Source: Streptomyces hilarionis
Lineage (GTDB): Bacteria > Actinomycetota > Actinomycetes > Streptomycetales > Streptomycetaceae
Reading direction: 5' to 3'
NCBI RefSeq assembly: GCF_024539675.1
Contig: NZ_JAHHIT010000040.1
Location: forward strand, 1-64,000
Length of the DNA: 64,000 nucleotides
Part shown: in pieces, positions 1 through 7,963 of the stretch
How positions within the stretch are numbered: position 1 is the stretch's first letter
Layout: each line of letters opens with the position of its first letter
Translations under genes and position numbers: made by a program
Notes under the pieces: generated by a model
Database searches by the model: none
What the model was told of the DNA's origin: nothing
What the model saw: only the letters and a program-made list of their open reading frames with translations

Positions 1-206
1 GGGGAGGGGGAGGGGAGGGGGAGAGCCCCTCCTGAGACCGAACAAGAACCGCGAACCGCACATCGCGAACCGCGACGAGCGGAACGGCCGCCCGCGGAGC
101 CTCCAGCAGTAAGTCGCCGGCCGGGAATCGGCGAGCCGCGAGGCGTGAGCCGCGAGGCGAGGCGGGGGTGGGGTTAACCCCCCGTTGAAGACGCCTGATC
201 GCCGCA
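1..206. other. 5' flank without a recognisable gene
   Basis: This left edge begins with G-rich runs followed by GC-rich sequence with no coding-like reading frame. The first confident gene starts just downstream. Nothing functional is recognised here except that it must hold the promoter of the regulator gene. Confidence 0.5.
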
Positions 207-240
207 GTGCACAGGTGGCTGTGCACAGACGACTGTGTAC
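207..240 (+). promoter_or_regulatory. tandem inverted-repeat operator before the ArsR-like gene
   Basis: GTGCACAG (207-214) and CTGTGCAC (219-226) form a perfect inverted repeat with a 4-bp centre. The second arm overlaps another half-site pair, TGCACAG (222-228) and CTGTGTA (233-239), again with a 4-bp centre. Two overlapping dyads directly before the start at 243 fit an autoregulatory operator for a winged-helix repressor. That assignment is inference; the symmetry is directly visible. Confidence 0.55.
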
Positions 241-242
241 GC

Positions 243-935
243 ATGCCCCGGACACCCCAGGAACGCGGCGTCTCCGAGCCCGCGGCGACCGTCGAATTGG
301 GCGACCTCGCCACGCTCAAGGCGCTCGCGCAGCCTCGTCGCCAGCGCATGCTCGAGCACCTCACGCTGCACGGCCCCGCGACCTCGGCGACGCTCGCCCG
401 AGCCCTTGGTCTGAACACCGGCTCCACCAGCTATCACCTGCGGGAACTGGCCCGATACGGCTTCGTCGAGGAGACCGTCGAGGCGCCGGACAGCGCGCGG
501 CGACCGGACGGCCGCCCGGAACCGTCCGCTCGACGGCGGCGCTGGTGGCGGGCCGTTCCCGGTGACCGCCGTTTCCCGCCGCGCAGCCGTCAGAGTCCCG
601 CGATGCGGCAGGTGATGGACGAGCTGAACCATCACGCCTACGCCGCCGACGTGGAGCTCTTCGAACGGCTTCAGCGGGACGCGCCGGAGGGCGACCCCTG
701 GAGCGACGCCTTCGCCCACTCCCGGTCCGCCGTCCGGCTCACCCTGCCCGAACTGCGGGAGTTCTTCGAGGAGTACATCGCCCTCCTCAACCGCTACAAG
801 CGTCCCGAGTCCGAGACCCCGCCCGGTGCGCGCACCGTCCTCACCCGGCTCTTCGCCCACCCCGCTCCCGAGAGCCCCGGCGGGCCCGCCCACCTCACTG
901 CCCCGGACGACAGAAGAGAGACGGACCCGTCATGA
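243..935 (+). CDS. ArsR-like winged-helix transcriptional regulator
   Basis: About 230 aa if translation starts at the ATG at 243. The in-frame GTG at 207 lies inside the operator dyad and is less likely. Residues ~20-80 form an ArsR/HTH_20 winged helix: an 'ALAQPRRQRMLEHL' helix, then 'SATLARALGLNTGSTSYHLRELARYGFVEE'-like recognition-helix sequence. The C-terminal part is charged, helical and not recognised. Such proteins are cytoplasmic repressors, often of their own operon. The stop overlaps the start of the following permease gene (ATGA), so the two are probably one translationally coupled unit and the permease is the likely target. The effector is unknown; no metal-binding cysteine cluster is visible. 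Confidence 0.85.
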   Translation: MPRTPQERGVSEPAATVELGDLATLKALAQPRRQRMLEHLTLHGPATSATLARALGLNTGSTSYHLRELARYGFVEETVEAPDSARRPDGRPEPSARRRRWWRAVPGDRRFPPRSRQSPAMRQVMDELNHHAYAADVELFERLQRDAPEGDPWSDAFAHSRSAVRLTLPELREFFEEYIALLNRYKRPESETPPGARTVLTRLFAHPAPESPGGPAHLTAPDDRRETDPS

Positions 936-3478
936 TGCTGCGCTACGCCCTGAAGACCGTCCGTGCCCGCAAAGCGAGTTTCCTCGGCGCCTTTCTCGCC
1001 CTGATGTGCGCCGCCGCCCTGATCACCGCCTGCGGCACGCTCCTGGAGACGGGGCTGCGGGGGTCGATCCGCCCTGAGCGTTATGCCGCTGCGCCGGTGG
1101 TGGTCTCCGCCGACCAGAACGTCCATCGGACCACCGTCAAACACAAGAAGGGCAAGACCAAGGTCAAGCACAAGGCCAAGCCCATCGCCGAACGCGCCTG
1201 GGTGCCGGCCGGCCTGCGGAGCAGAGTGGCGTCCACGCCGGGGGTCGCCCGCGTCGTGCCCGAACTCACCTTCCTGGCACAGTCGTTGAGCCCTGAGGGT
1301 CGCCCGGTGGCCGCGGGGGCCGATGGTGGATCCGCGTACGGGCACGCCTGGGAGTCCGCCGCGCTGACGCCGTACCGGCTCACGGCCGGCAGCGCTCCCG
1401 CGGCCGACACCGACGTGGTCGTCGACCAGGCGCTCGCCGGACGAGCCCACCTCGCGCCCGGCGACCGGCTCACCGTCCAGTCGACACGGGCGCCGCGCGT
1501 CTACCGCGTTTCCGGTGTCGCCGCCCCCGACACCGCCGTCCGCCATCAGACGTCCCTCTTCTTCTCCACCGCGGAGGCGCGCCGCCTCGCCGCACACCCC
1601 GGACAGGTCACGGCGTTCGGGGTGTTCCCCGAGCCGGGCGTGGACGCCGGTCGGCTCCGCACCGCGGTGGCCACGGCTCTGCGGGGCACCGGCGCCCAGG
1701 TCAGCGCCGGGGACGCCCGTGGGCCGGTCGAGTTCCTGGACGCCGCCGCGGCCCGCACCAAGCTGGTGAGCATGGGGGGAGCGATGGGCGGCACCTCGCT
1801 GCTCGTGGCGGTCCTGGTGGTCGTCGGGACGTTCGCGCTCTCCGTGCAGCAGCGGCACCGCGAACTCGCCCTGCTGCGCGCCGTCGCCGCCACCTCGGGG
1901 CAGATCCGCAGACTCCTCGGACGTGAAGCACTGATCGTGGGGTTGGCCGCGGGCGCGGCCGGAGCGCTCCTGGGGATCCCTCTGGGGGGTTGGCTGCACG
2001 GCCGGTTCGTCGCCCTCGGCGCCGTGCCCGCCACGCTCCAGCACACCGTGAGTGCGCTGCCCCCGCTCGCGGCCGTCGCCGCGACCGTGTTCGGCGCCTG
2101 GGCGCCCGCCCGGATCGCCTCCCGCCGGGTGGCGCGCATCCGTCCGGCGGAGGCGCTGGCCGAGGCCCGCGCCGAGCGCACTCGACCCGCCTGGGGCCGT
2201 CTCCTCGCCGGTCTGCTGCTGCTCGCCGGCGGCGCTGTCCTCGTCGCCCTGCTCAGTGTTCTGCGCACCGAGCCGGCGTCGACGCCCGTGACCTTCCTCG
2301 CCGTGGTCGTGCTGTCCACCTCCGTCGCCCTGCTCGGACCGCTTCTGGTCAAGGCGGCCGTCCTCCTGCTGGCCGTTCCGCTGCGCCTGACCGGTCCCGG
2401 CGCCCGGCTGGCCGCCGCCAACCTTCGCGGCAACGCCGCCCGGATGGCGTCCGTGGTCACCCCGCTCACGCTGCTCGTCGGCATGGCCTGCACGGTGCTG
2501 TTCGTGCAGCCCACTCTCGGCGACGCGGCCCGTGCCCAGGCCCGCGAAGGCGTCCACGCCGACTGGATCGTCGCCCCGCAGGGACCCGGCGTCCCGGCCG
2601 AGGCGGCGCGACGGCTGCGCGCGCAGCGTGCCGTCGTCACCGAAGTGGTCCGTACGACCGTGCGGGTCGGACTGGACAAGTACGCCGCCCAAGGCGTCAC
2701 CCCGGCCGGTCTGGCCCGCACCTGGGACCCGGACGTCACCGCCGGCTCGCTCGGCGAGCTCACCGAACACACCGTCGCCGTCAGCGAACTGGCCGCGGAC
2801 CAGCTGCACCTGACACCGGGAAGCCCTTTGAAGCTCACGCTGGGCGACGGCACGCCCGCCACGCTGACCGTCGCCGCCGTCTACGCCAAGGGTCTCGGCT
2901 TCGGAGACCTCACCTTCGCGCACGACCTGCTCGCCCGCCACGTCGACAACCCGCTCTCCTCCTCCCTGCTGGTCCGCACGGACCGCACACAGACACAACT
3001 CGCGGCCACGCTGCGTGAGTTCCCGGGACTGACGGTGATCTCTCCGCCCGACGCCGACACGATCCAGGCGGAGCGGCAACAGGCGAACGCCGAGGTCGAC
3101 TTCCTGGCCATGGGGCTCGTCCTGGCGTTCACCGCGATCGCCGTGGTCAACACGCTGGCGATGTCGGTCTCCGAGCGCGTCCGGGAGTTCGCCCTGTTGC
3201 GTCTGGCAGGGGCCACCCGCCGTCAGGTCCTGCGCATGCTGCGCACCGAGGCCCTGTCGGTCCTCCTGCTGGCCACCGGGCTGGGCAGCGCCATCGCCCT
3301 GGCCGTCCTGACCGCGTTCAGCGTCGGCATGACCGGCCGGGCTGCCCCGGCGGTCGTACCCCTCGTGTACTGCACGGTGGTCGCCGTAGCGGGACTGCTC
3401 GCCCTCGTCGCCACCGCCGTGCCGGGGCGGGTGGCGCTCAGGGTGCGCGCGGTGACGGTGGCGACGGCGAAGGACTGA
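932..3478 (+). CDS. FtsX/MacB-type ABC transporter permease
   Basis: 848 aa. A first membrane segment lies at residues ~16-36, followed by an extracytoplasmic domain. Two FtsX-like blocks of several membrane segments each then begin with a related signature, 'RELALLRAVAAT' in the middle and 'REFALLRLAGAT' near the C-terminus. This is the duplicated 8-10 TM architecture of large actinobacterial FtsX permeases involved in export or envelope-stress functions. Residues ~70-83 are an unusual run of lysine, histidine and glycine (KHKKGKTKVKHKAK) just after the first TM. The gene overlaps the upstream regulator by 4 bp. An ATPase partner would be expected, but none is encoded within this window on either side, so the permease looks orphaned unless it uses a distant ATPase. 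Confidence 0.88.
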   Translation: MMLRYALKTVRARKASFLGAFLALMCAAALITACGTLLETGLRGSIRPERYAAAPVVVSADQNVHRTTVKHKKGKTKVKHKAKPIAERAWVPAGLRSRVASTPGVARVVPELTFLAQSLSPEGRPVAAGADGGSAYGHAWESAALTPYRLTAGSAPAADTDVVVDQALAGRAHLAPGDRLTVQSTRAPRVYRVSGVAAPDTAVRHQTSLFFSTAEARRLAAHPGQVTAFGVFPEPGVDAGRLRTAVATALRGTGAQVSAGDARGPVEFLDAAAARTKLVSMGGAMGGTSLLVAVLVVVGTFALSVQQRHRELALLRAVAATSGQIRRLLGREALIVGLAAGAAGALLGIPLGGWLHGRFVALGAVPATLQHTVSALPPLAAVAATVFGAWAPARIASRRVARIRPAEALAEARAERTRPAWGRLLAGLLLLAGGAVLVALLSVLRTEPASTPVTFLAVVVLSTSVALLGPLLVKAAVLLLAVPLRLTGPGARLAAANLRGNAARMASVVTPLTLLVGMACTVLFVQPTLGDAARAQAREGVHADWIVAPQGPGVPAEAARRLRAQRAVVTEVVRTTVRVGLDKYAAQGVTPAGLARTWDPDVTAGSLGELTEHTVAVSELAADQLHLTPGSPLKLTLGDGTPATLTVAAVYAKGLGFGDLTFAHDLLARHVDNPLSSSLLVRTDRTQTQLAATLREFPGLTVISPPDADTIQAERQQANAEVDFLAMGLVLAFTAIAVVNTLAMSVSERVREFALLRLAGATRRQVLRMLRTEALSVLLLATGLGSAIALAVLTAFSVGMTGRAAPAVVPLVYCTVVAVAGLLALVATAVPGRVALRVRAVTVATAKD

Positions 3479-3480
3479 AG

Positions 3481-3516
3481 GCCGTCCCCTCGGCTCGGAA
3501 GGGCCGAGGGGACGGT
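3481..3516. terminator. rho-independent-type terminator after the permease
   Basis: A perfect 13-bp stem, CCGTCCCCTCGGC (3482-3494) with GCCGAGGGGACGG (3503-3515) and an 8-nt loop, begins 4 bases after the permease stop. There is no long T-tract, as is usual in Streptomyces. It could act for both this operon and the convergent rhodanese gene. Confidence 0.75.
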
Positions 3517-3540
3517 AGCGCCGAGAGCCCGGCAGGGGCC

Positions 3541-3612
3541 AGGCCCAGGACCCGAGCCAGGACCAGGCCCAGGACCCGAGCCAGGACCAGGCCCAGGACC
3601 CGAGCCAGGACC
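3541..3612. repeat. three perfect tandem copies of a 24-bp unit
   Basis: Positions 3541-3564, 3565-3588 and 3589-3612 are identical 24-bp units rich in AGGCCCAGG / GAGCCAGGACC. They lie between the convergent ends of the permease and rhodanese genes. No spacers and no coding role are visible. Confidence 0.9.
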
Positions 3613-3659
3613 AGGTCGAGAAGCAGGGGTCAGGTCCCGCCCCCGGCCCCTGTCGCCGT

Positions 3660-4100
3660 CTACGAGGTCACGGGCAGACCCGCCGCCCTCCATGCCTGGA
3701 AGCCGCCGACGAGGTCGGTCGCCCGGTGCAGCCCCAGTTGGTGCAGTGACGCCGCGGCGAGGCTGGAAGCGTAGCCCTCGTTGCAGATCACGACCGCGCG
3801 CACGTCGTGGCTCGTGGCCTCGGGGAGCCGGTGACTGCCCCGGGGGTCGAGACGCCACTCCAGCTCGTTGCGTTCGACGACCAGGGCGCCCGGGATCAGC
3901 CCGTCCCGCTCGCGCAGGGCCGCGTACCGGATGTCGACGAGCACCGCCTCGCCCGCGCGGGCGGCCTCGAAGGCCTCCCGCGCCTCCACGCGCGCGTAGC
4001 GGGAACGCACGCGTTCGAGCAGCTCGTCTATGCCGGGCGGCTGCGGGTCGGACGTCAGGTCGTCGCCACGGTTGTTCGGCAGGTCGTCCGGGCCGCTCAC
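3660..4100 (-). CDS. rhodanese-like sulfurtransferase domain protein
   Basis: About 146 aa from a GTG start at 4100. A single rhodanese domain spans residues ~20-145, with the active-site loop 'CNEGYAS' (catalytic cysteine first), an N-terminal 'VLVDIRYAALRERDGLIPGAL' region corresponding to the CH2A motif, and a C-terminal 'GGFQAWRAAGLPV' (CH2B). Family members transfer sulfane sulfur through a persulfide on the cysteine. The start overlaps the cysteine dioxygenase stop by 4 bp (GTGA), implying one operon. Context suggests handling of reduced sulfur linked to cysteine catabolism. The start choice rests on this overlap. Confidence 0.85.
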   Translation of the reverse strand: MSGPDDLPNNRGDDLTSDPQPPGIDELLERVRSRYARVEAREAFEAARAGEAVLVDIRYAALRERDGLIPGALVVERNELEWRLDPRGSHRLPEATSHDVRAVVICNEGYASSLAAASLHQLGLHRATDLVGGFQAWRAAGLPVTS

Positions 4101-4639
4101 TGCCAGTCCTCCGGGCGCTCCACCTGCTCCAGCCGCAGCACCCGTCCGGTGCGGCTGTAGCGGCGCATGCCGGGCAACGGCGGGTAGTAGGCGTGGACGG
4201 AGACGGCGTGCTCCGCGGGGGACTCGTTGAGCACCTCGTGGACGTGGTGGCGGCCGAAGGCCCGGCCGTGGCCGGCGGTCAGGGACCGTACCCGGTCGAC
4301 GTCGTCGGCCAGCTCCAGGGTCTTCCAGCCGTCGGCGGGCAGTCGCGCGGCGAGCGAGTACTCCTTGAGCGTGCCCCGGGCCGTCTGGAAGGCGCCCACA
4401 GAGTCGGCGTGGTCGTGCCAGCCGGTGCCGGTGCCGGGTGGCCAGCCGATGAGCCAGGCCTCGCTGCCGCCGGGACCTTCCAGGCGCACCCATGTGCGGC
4501 CTTCGGGGTCGAGGGGGAGCGAGGAGATCAGTTCGGTGTCGGCGGCCGTGCGCCGGACGAAGTCGAGGAGGTCCGCCTGGGTGGGCGCCGCGACGGGGGC
4601 GTCCGCGGCGACGGCGGACGGGGAGGGGGAGACAGACAT
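4097..4639 (-). CDS. cysteine dioxygenase type I family protein
   Basis: 180 aa. A small cupin with 'HDHADSVGAFQTARGTLKEY' (metal-binding HxH plus the cupin glutamate region replaced by a G-T-L-K context) and a second histidine motif 'RHHVHEVLNES'. These belong to the CDO family that oxidises cysteine to cysteine sulfinate with a mononuclear Fe(II). It is followed directly by the overlapping rhodanese gene. The N-terminal ~20 residues are low complexity (S/P/A). Upstream, at 4780-4793, lies a perfect palindrome that may be an operator. Related thiol dioxygenases (3-mercaptopropionate type) share the fold, so substrate is a family inference. Confidence 0.85.
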   Translation of the reverse strand: MSVSPSPSAVAADAPVAAPTQADLLDFVRRTAADTELISSLPLDPEGRTWVRLEGPGGSEAWLIGWPPGTGTGWHDHADSVGAFQTARGTLKEYSLAARLPADGWKTLELADDVDRVRSLTAGHGRAFGRHHVHEVLNESPAEHAVSVHAYYPPLPGMRRYSRTGRVLRLEQVERPEDWQ

Positions 4640-4779
4640 GGGTACCGTCCTGTGAAGGTTCGCGGGGGAGGCACGCGGCCGGGCGCGCGAGCGCGCATGC
4701 GCTGCGGCAGGGCGTGCCGGTGGGAGAGGGGCGCGAATTCAGCAGGACGGACGACACACGCAGCCCGCATAGCGGACGA

Positions 4780-4793
4780 GGTCCATATGGACC
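4780..4793. promoter_or_regulatory. perfect 14-bp palindrome GGTCCATATGGACC
   Basis: A self-complementary 14-mer lies ~140 bp upstream of the cysteine dioxygenase start, in otherwise unstructured non-coding DNA. Such isolated palindromes often bind dimeric regulators. No regulator is assigned. Confidence 0.4.
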
Positions 4794-4863
4794 CTCCGCC
4801 ACAGGCGCACATCGGTGTCGGTCACGATTCGGAGTAGACCATGACAGGGCAACCCGGTCAACT

Positions 4864-5068
4864 CATCGTCACCATGTGGACCTCACCGTGACGGACGCCA
4901 TGAGGACGTCATGATGGCGATCAACATGTGGACTCCATCATGACGATCACCGTGTGCAGGTGGCCATGACGATGACCGTGTGGACGTAGCCATGACGACC
5001 ACCATGCGCACTTGGTCGTGACGATCACCTTGTGCACTTGATCGTGATGACCACCCTGTGTGGACGTC
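4864..5068. repeat. degenerate tandem repeat array, ~26-bp unit, eight copies
   Basis: Units start at 4864, 4887, 4910, 4939, 4965, 4991, 5017 and 5043. The last five are exactly 26 bp each, the two leftmost are 23 bp, and one is 29 bp. Every unit begins with CATG/CGTG/CATC, contains GACGATCACC-like sequence and then a second ATGTG/CGTGTG/TGTG element. No spacers, no ORF with coding bias. The array fills most of the 482-bp gap between the monooxygenase (ending at 5122) and the cysteine dioxygenase promoter region. Confidence 0.85.
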
Positions 5069-5121
5069 ACCGGGACCGGCGAGGCCCGCCGCGCGGTAGT
5101 GACCGCGCGGCGGGGCCGCCG

Positions 5122-6867
5122 CTACTTGGCCGGGCTGCCCGCCGCCGCGCCGGCCGCGGGTGCGTCCTGAGCCCCCTTCGTCCCCTTGGCCCCGCCGGTC
5201 CGCCCGGTCGGGTCGCTCCCGTCCGTTCCACCGGTCCCGTGGGCTCCCCGCGCCTTCTGCGCGTGCTGGGCGGTCGCCGGACCGCCCAGGGCCGCCTCCG
5301 CCGCCGCGTACAGGTCGGCCGCGCGCACCCCGTTGAGCGCGGCGACCAGATGGCCGTCGGGCCGGATCAGCAGGACGGTGTGGGCGGCCGCGCCCGGGTA
5401 GCTCTCCGCCACCAGCAGCTCGGCCGGACTCGGCAGGGCCGTCACGGCTGCGGCCAGGCGGGGCATGATCCCGGCGCTCACCCAGTGCCGGCGCTCCCAC
5501 ACGCCGGTGCCGGGCGCGATCAGCAGGACGAGCAGCGCGCCCCGGCCGAGGCGGTCCCGCAGGCGGACGAACGAGCCGTCCTCCGCCGTCACGCGGACGT
5601 CCTGGACCTGCGCGCCGGGCGGGGTGCCCACCGGGACCTCCGCCTCCAGGTGCCGGGGCGCCAGGGGGGAGTCCTCGTAGCCGCCGGCCGCACCCAGCGG
5701 TCCGCGTCCCAGGTGGCCGTCGCTCAGCATCGCGTCCTGGCCGCGCGCCGTGCCGGGCACGTAGGCCCTTATGCCGCCGCCGCCCCGCAGCAGGGGCAAC
5801 GCCTGGTCGGCGGCGCGCAGCCGTGCGGAGACGACCGCGCGACGCTCCTGCTGGTAGCTGTCGAGCAGTGCCTCGTGCGGTCCGTGGTGCCAGGCCAGGG
5901 CGAGCTTCCAGGCCAGGTTGTCGGCGTCGCGCAGCCCCTCGTCGAAGCCCTGGGCGCCGAACGCGCCGAGCAGGTGCGCGGCGTCCCCGGCGAGGAAGAC
6001 CCGTCCCACGCGCCAGCGGCGGGCCAGCCGGTGGTGCACGGTGTGGACGCCGGTGTCCAGCAGTTCGTAGGCGGGCGTGGAGCCGTCGCTCCAGCCGGCC
6101 AGGGTCTCGCGGACGCGGGCCACGAGGAGTTCGGGGGTGACGAGGTCCTTGCCGGGCGGCAGCAGCCAGTCCAGGCGCCACACGCCGTCGGGCAGCGGAC
6201 GTCCGGTGACCTCGCCGGCGGAGGGGCCGGACGCGCGCCACGGTGGCATGCGGTGGAGCAGCGCCTCGTCGGGCCAGGGAAGGTCCACGCGCAGGGCGGC
6301 CACGGCGTGCCGTTCGACCGCGGTGCGGCCGGGGAAGCGGACGTCGAGGAGCTTGCGGACGGTGGAGCGCGGGCCGTCGCAGCCGACCACGTGGCTGCCG
6401 CGCCACCAGGTGCCCCGGGGGCCGCGGGTGTGGACCGTGACGCCGGAGGCTTCCTGTTCCAGGCCGTCCACGCGGCTGTCCGCGACGACCTTCACCAGCC
6501 CCTCGTCCTCCAGCGCGGCGCGCAACGTGGCCGTCAGGACGTGCTGGGCGATGTGCAGCGGCGCGGGGTCGGCGGTGTCCGGGTGGGCGGGGGCGGAGCC
6601 GTCGTCGAAGGCGACCTCGCGGATCACCTGCTTGCGCCGCATGGAGCGCCATCCGGCCCAACGGAGTCCGGCCCGGTCCAGGTCGGCTCCGGTCAGCCGC
6701 TGGACGAGGGCCGCGGTGTCCTCGCGCAGGACGACGGTGCGCGCGAGTCGCTCCTCGTCCTTGCCGGGGCCCTCGTCGAGCACCACGGAAGGCACCTGCT
6801 GCCGTGCCAGGGCCAGGGCCAGCGTGAGCCCCACGGGCCCGGCTCCGACGATGATCACCGGGTCCAC
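5122..6867 (-). CDS. FAD-dependent aromatic monooxygenase (PheA/TfdB, PF01494 type)
   Basis: About 581 aa from the GTG at 6867, preceded by a purine-rich AGGGGGCGG. The reading frame stays open further upstream, but that part is non-coding in character and crosses a promoter and terminator. The N-terminus 'VIIVGAGPVGLTLALALARQQ' is the Rossmann GxGxxG FAD site. 'VGCDGPRSTVRKLL' is the DG motif. 'RVFLAGDAAHLLGAFGAQGFDEGLRDADNLAWKL' is the GD FAD-ribose motif. A thioredoxin-like C-terminal region is typical of aromatic hydroxylases of this class. The last ~45 residues are a low-complexity G/T/A/K tail. It acts in the cytosol with NAD(P)H and O2. The substrate cannot be told, and no adjacent catabolic or polyketide genes indicate one. 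Confidence 0.85.
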   Translation of the reverse strand: MDPVIIVGAGPVGLTLALALARQQVPSVVLDEGPGKDEERLARTVVLREDTAALVQRLTGADLDRAGLRWAGWRSMRRKQVIREVAFDDGSAPAHPDTADPAPLHIAQHVLTATLRAALEDEGLVKVVADSRVDGLEQEASGVTVHTRGPRGTWWRGSHVVGCDGPRSTVRKLLDVRFPGRTAVERHAVAALRVDLPWPDEALLHRMPPWRASGPSAGEVTGRPLPDGVWRLDWLLPPGKDLVTPELLVARVRETLAGWSDGSTPAYELLDTGVHTVHHRLARRWRVGRVFLAGDAAHLLGAFGAQGFDEGLRDADNLAWKLALAWHHGPHEALLDSYQQERRAVVSARLRAADQALPLLRGGGGIRAYVPGTARGQDAMLSDGHLGRGPLGAAGGYEDSPLAPRHLEAEVPVGTPPGAQVQDVRVTAEDGSFVRLRDRLGRGALLVLLIAPGTGVWERRHWVSAGIMPRLAAAVTALPSPAELLVAESYPGAAAHTVLLIRPDGHLVAALNGVRAADLYAAAEAALGGPATAQHAQKARGAHGTGGTDGSDPTGRTGGAKGTKGAQDAPAAGAAAGSPAK

Positions 6868-6951
6868 GGCGTGCCGCCCCCTGCCTTCGACGGTGTCCTC
6901 GCGGGATGGGGTGAACAGCGGGTTGGAGCAGGGTGCACGATCACAGAACGT

Positions 6952-6980
6952 ATGCAACCCATTGTCGTTGTTTGCGTCAA
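6952..6980 (-). promoter_or_regulatory. candidate promoter of the monooxygenase gene
   Basis: On the minus strand TTGACG (complement of 6975-6980) is followed after 17 bp by TTGCAT (complement of 6952-6957). The -35 is near consensus and the -10 is weak. It lies immediately downstream of the glu operon terminator, as expected if the monooxygenase is independently transcribed. Confidence 0.45.
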
Positions 6981-6983
6981 GCG

Positions 6984-7019
6984 ACGAAAGGCAGTGGCGA
7001 GCCCGCCACTGCCTTTCGT
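6984..7019 (-). terminator. terminator of the gluABCD operon
   Basis: A perfect 16-bp stem (6984-6999 with 7004-7019, core AAAGGCAGTGGCG) with a 4-nt loop lies 35 bp beyond the gluD stop. One of the strongest hairpins in the window. Confidence 0.85.
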
Positions 7020-7054
7020 ACTGTGCACCTCGCTCGAGCGGGCGTCGGACGGCG

Positions 7055-7963
7055 TCAGATGCCGCCGCCCGCGCCGGTGCCGTAGGCACCGCCGACCTCC
7101 GCGGCGTTCAGGTCGTCGACCTTGTCGGCGCCGAGGACCGCGCCCGTGCCGCGCTTGCTGCGCCGCAGCCTGCGCTCCAGCCAGCTCGCGAAGCTGGTCA
7201 GGAGGAAGTTCAGCACGATGAAGATGATCGCGACGACGATGAAGCTCGGGACGACGTTGGCGTAGTTGGCCGCGAGCGTGCCGCGCGAGTTGAGCAGCTC
7301 GGCGAAGCCGATCATCACGCCGCCGAGCGCGGTGTCCTTGACGATGACGACCAGTTGGCTGACGATCGCCGGGAGCATCGCGGTGACGGCCTGCGGGAGC
7401 AGGATGCTGCTCATCGTCTGGCCCTTGCGCAGACCGATGGCGTACGCCGCCTCCGTCTGGCCCTTGGGCAGGGAGAGGATGCCGGCCCGGACGACCTCGG
7501 CGAGGACGGCGGCGTTGTAGAGCACCAGACCGGTGACGACGGCGTACAGAGGCCGCTCGTCGCTGCCCACGTTCGTGGAGCGGGCGTAGAACTCGTTGGC
7601 GAACAGCATCAGCAGCAGCACCGGGATGGCGCGGAAGAACTCGACCACCGTGCCGGACACGCCGCGCACCCACCGGTGGTCGGACAGCCGGGCGATGCCG
7701 AAGACGGCGCCCAGCGGAAGGGCGATGACCATGGCGAGCGCCGCGGCCTTCAGCGTGTTGGCGAGGCCGGGCAGCAGATAGGTCGTCCACGCCTCGGACT
7801 CGACGAACGGCTTCCACAGCGCGGAGTCGAGCTGGTTCTTGTCGTCCATCTTCTGCCACATCCACCACAGGACGAGGACGAGCAGGACGGTGAAGACCAC
7901 CGAGAAGAGGACGTTGCGCCGCTTGGCGCGAGGTCCGGGAGTGTCGTAGAGGACCGAGCTCAT
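7055..7963 (-). CDS. gluD: glutamate ABC transporter permease GluD
   Basis: 302 aa. Amino-acid ABC permease of the HisM/GltK class with about five to six membrane segments: one near residues 17-37 ('VLFSVVFTVLLVLVLWWMWQ'), then the core fold. The cytoplasmic EAA loop 'EAAYAIGLRKGQTMSSILLPQAV' contacts the ATPase. The C-terminal ~50 residues are hydrophilic and glycine-rich. It overlaps gluC by 4 bp and is the last gene of a minus-strand operon gluA-gluB-gluC-gluD that ends in the hairpin at 6984-7019. In Streptomyces and Corynebacterium this system imports glutamate. Confidence 0.92.
   Translation of the reverse strand: MSSVLYDTPGPRAKRRNVLFSVVFTVLLVLVLWWMWQKMDDKNQLDSALWKPFVESEAWTTYLLPGLANTLKAAALAMVIALPLGAVFGIARLSDHRWVRGVSGTVVEFFRAIPVLLLMLFANEFYARSTNVGSDERPLYAVVTGLVLYNAAVLAEVVRAGILSLPKGQTEAAYAIGLRKGQTMSSILLPQAVTAMLPAIVSQLVVIVKDTALGGVMIGFAELLNSRGTLAANYANVVPSFIVVAIIFIVLNFLLTSFASWLERRLRRSKRGTGAVLGADKVDDLNAAEVGGAYGTGAGGGI

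Noticed and set aside
794..3079. Very long minus-strand open frame opposite the permease
   Set aside because: Its translation is G/R/Q-rich without domains and mirrors the third-codon GC bias of the plus-strand gene; the same applies to other long antisense frames (e.g. opposite nrdJ, rshA and the NIS synthetase).
3541..3612. 24-bp repeats as CRISPR or attachment site
   Set aside because: Perfect head-to-tail copies without spacers or integrase; a simple minisatellite.
4864..5068. Possible CRISPR array
   Set aside because: The units are contiguous with no unique spacers, drift in sequence and vary from 23 to 29 bp. No cas genes are present.
5122..5260. Frameshifted or fused tail of the monooxygenase
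   Set aside because: The low-complexity Gly/Thr/Ala/Lys tail keeps frame to a normal stop; low-complexity extensions are common in this genome.
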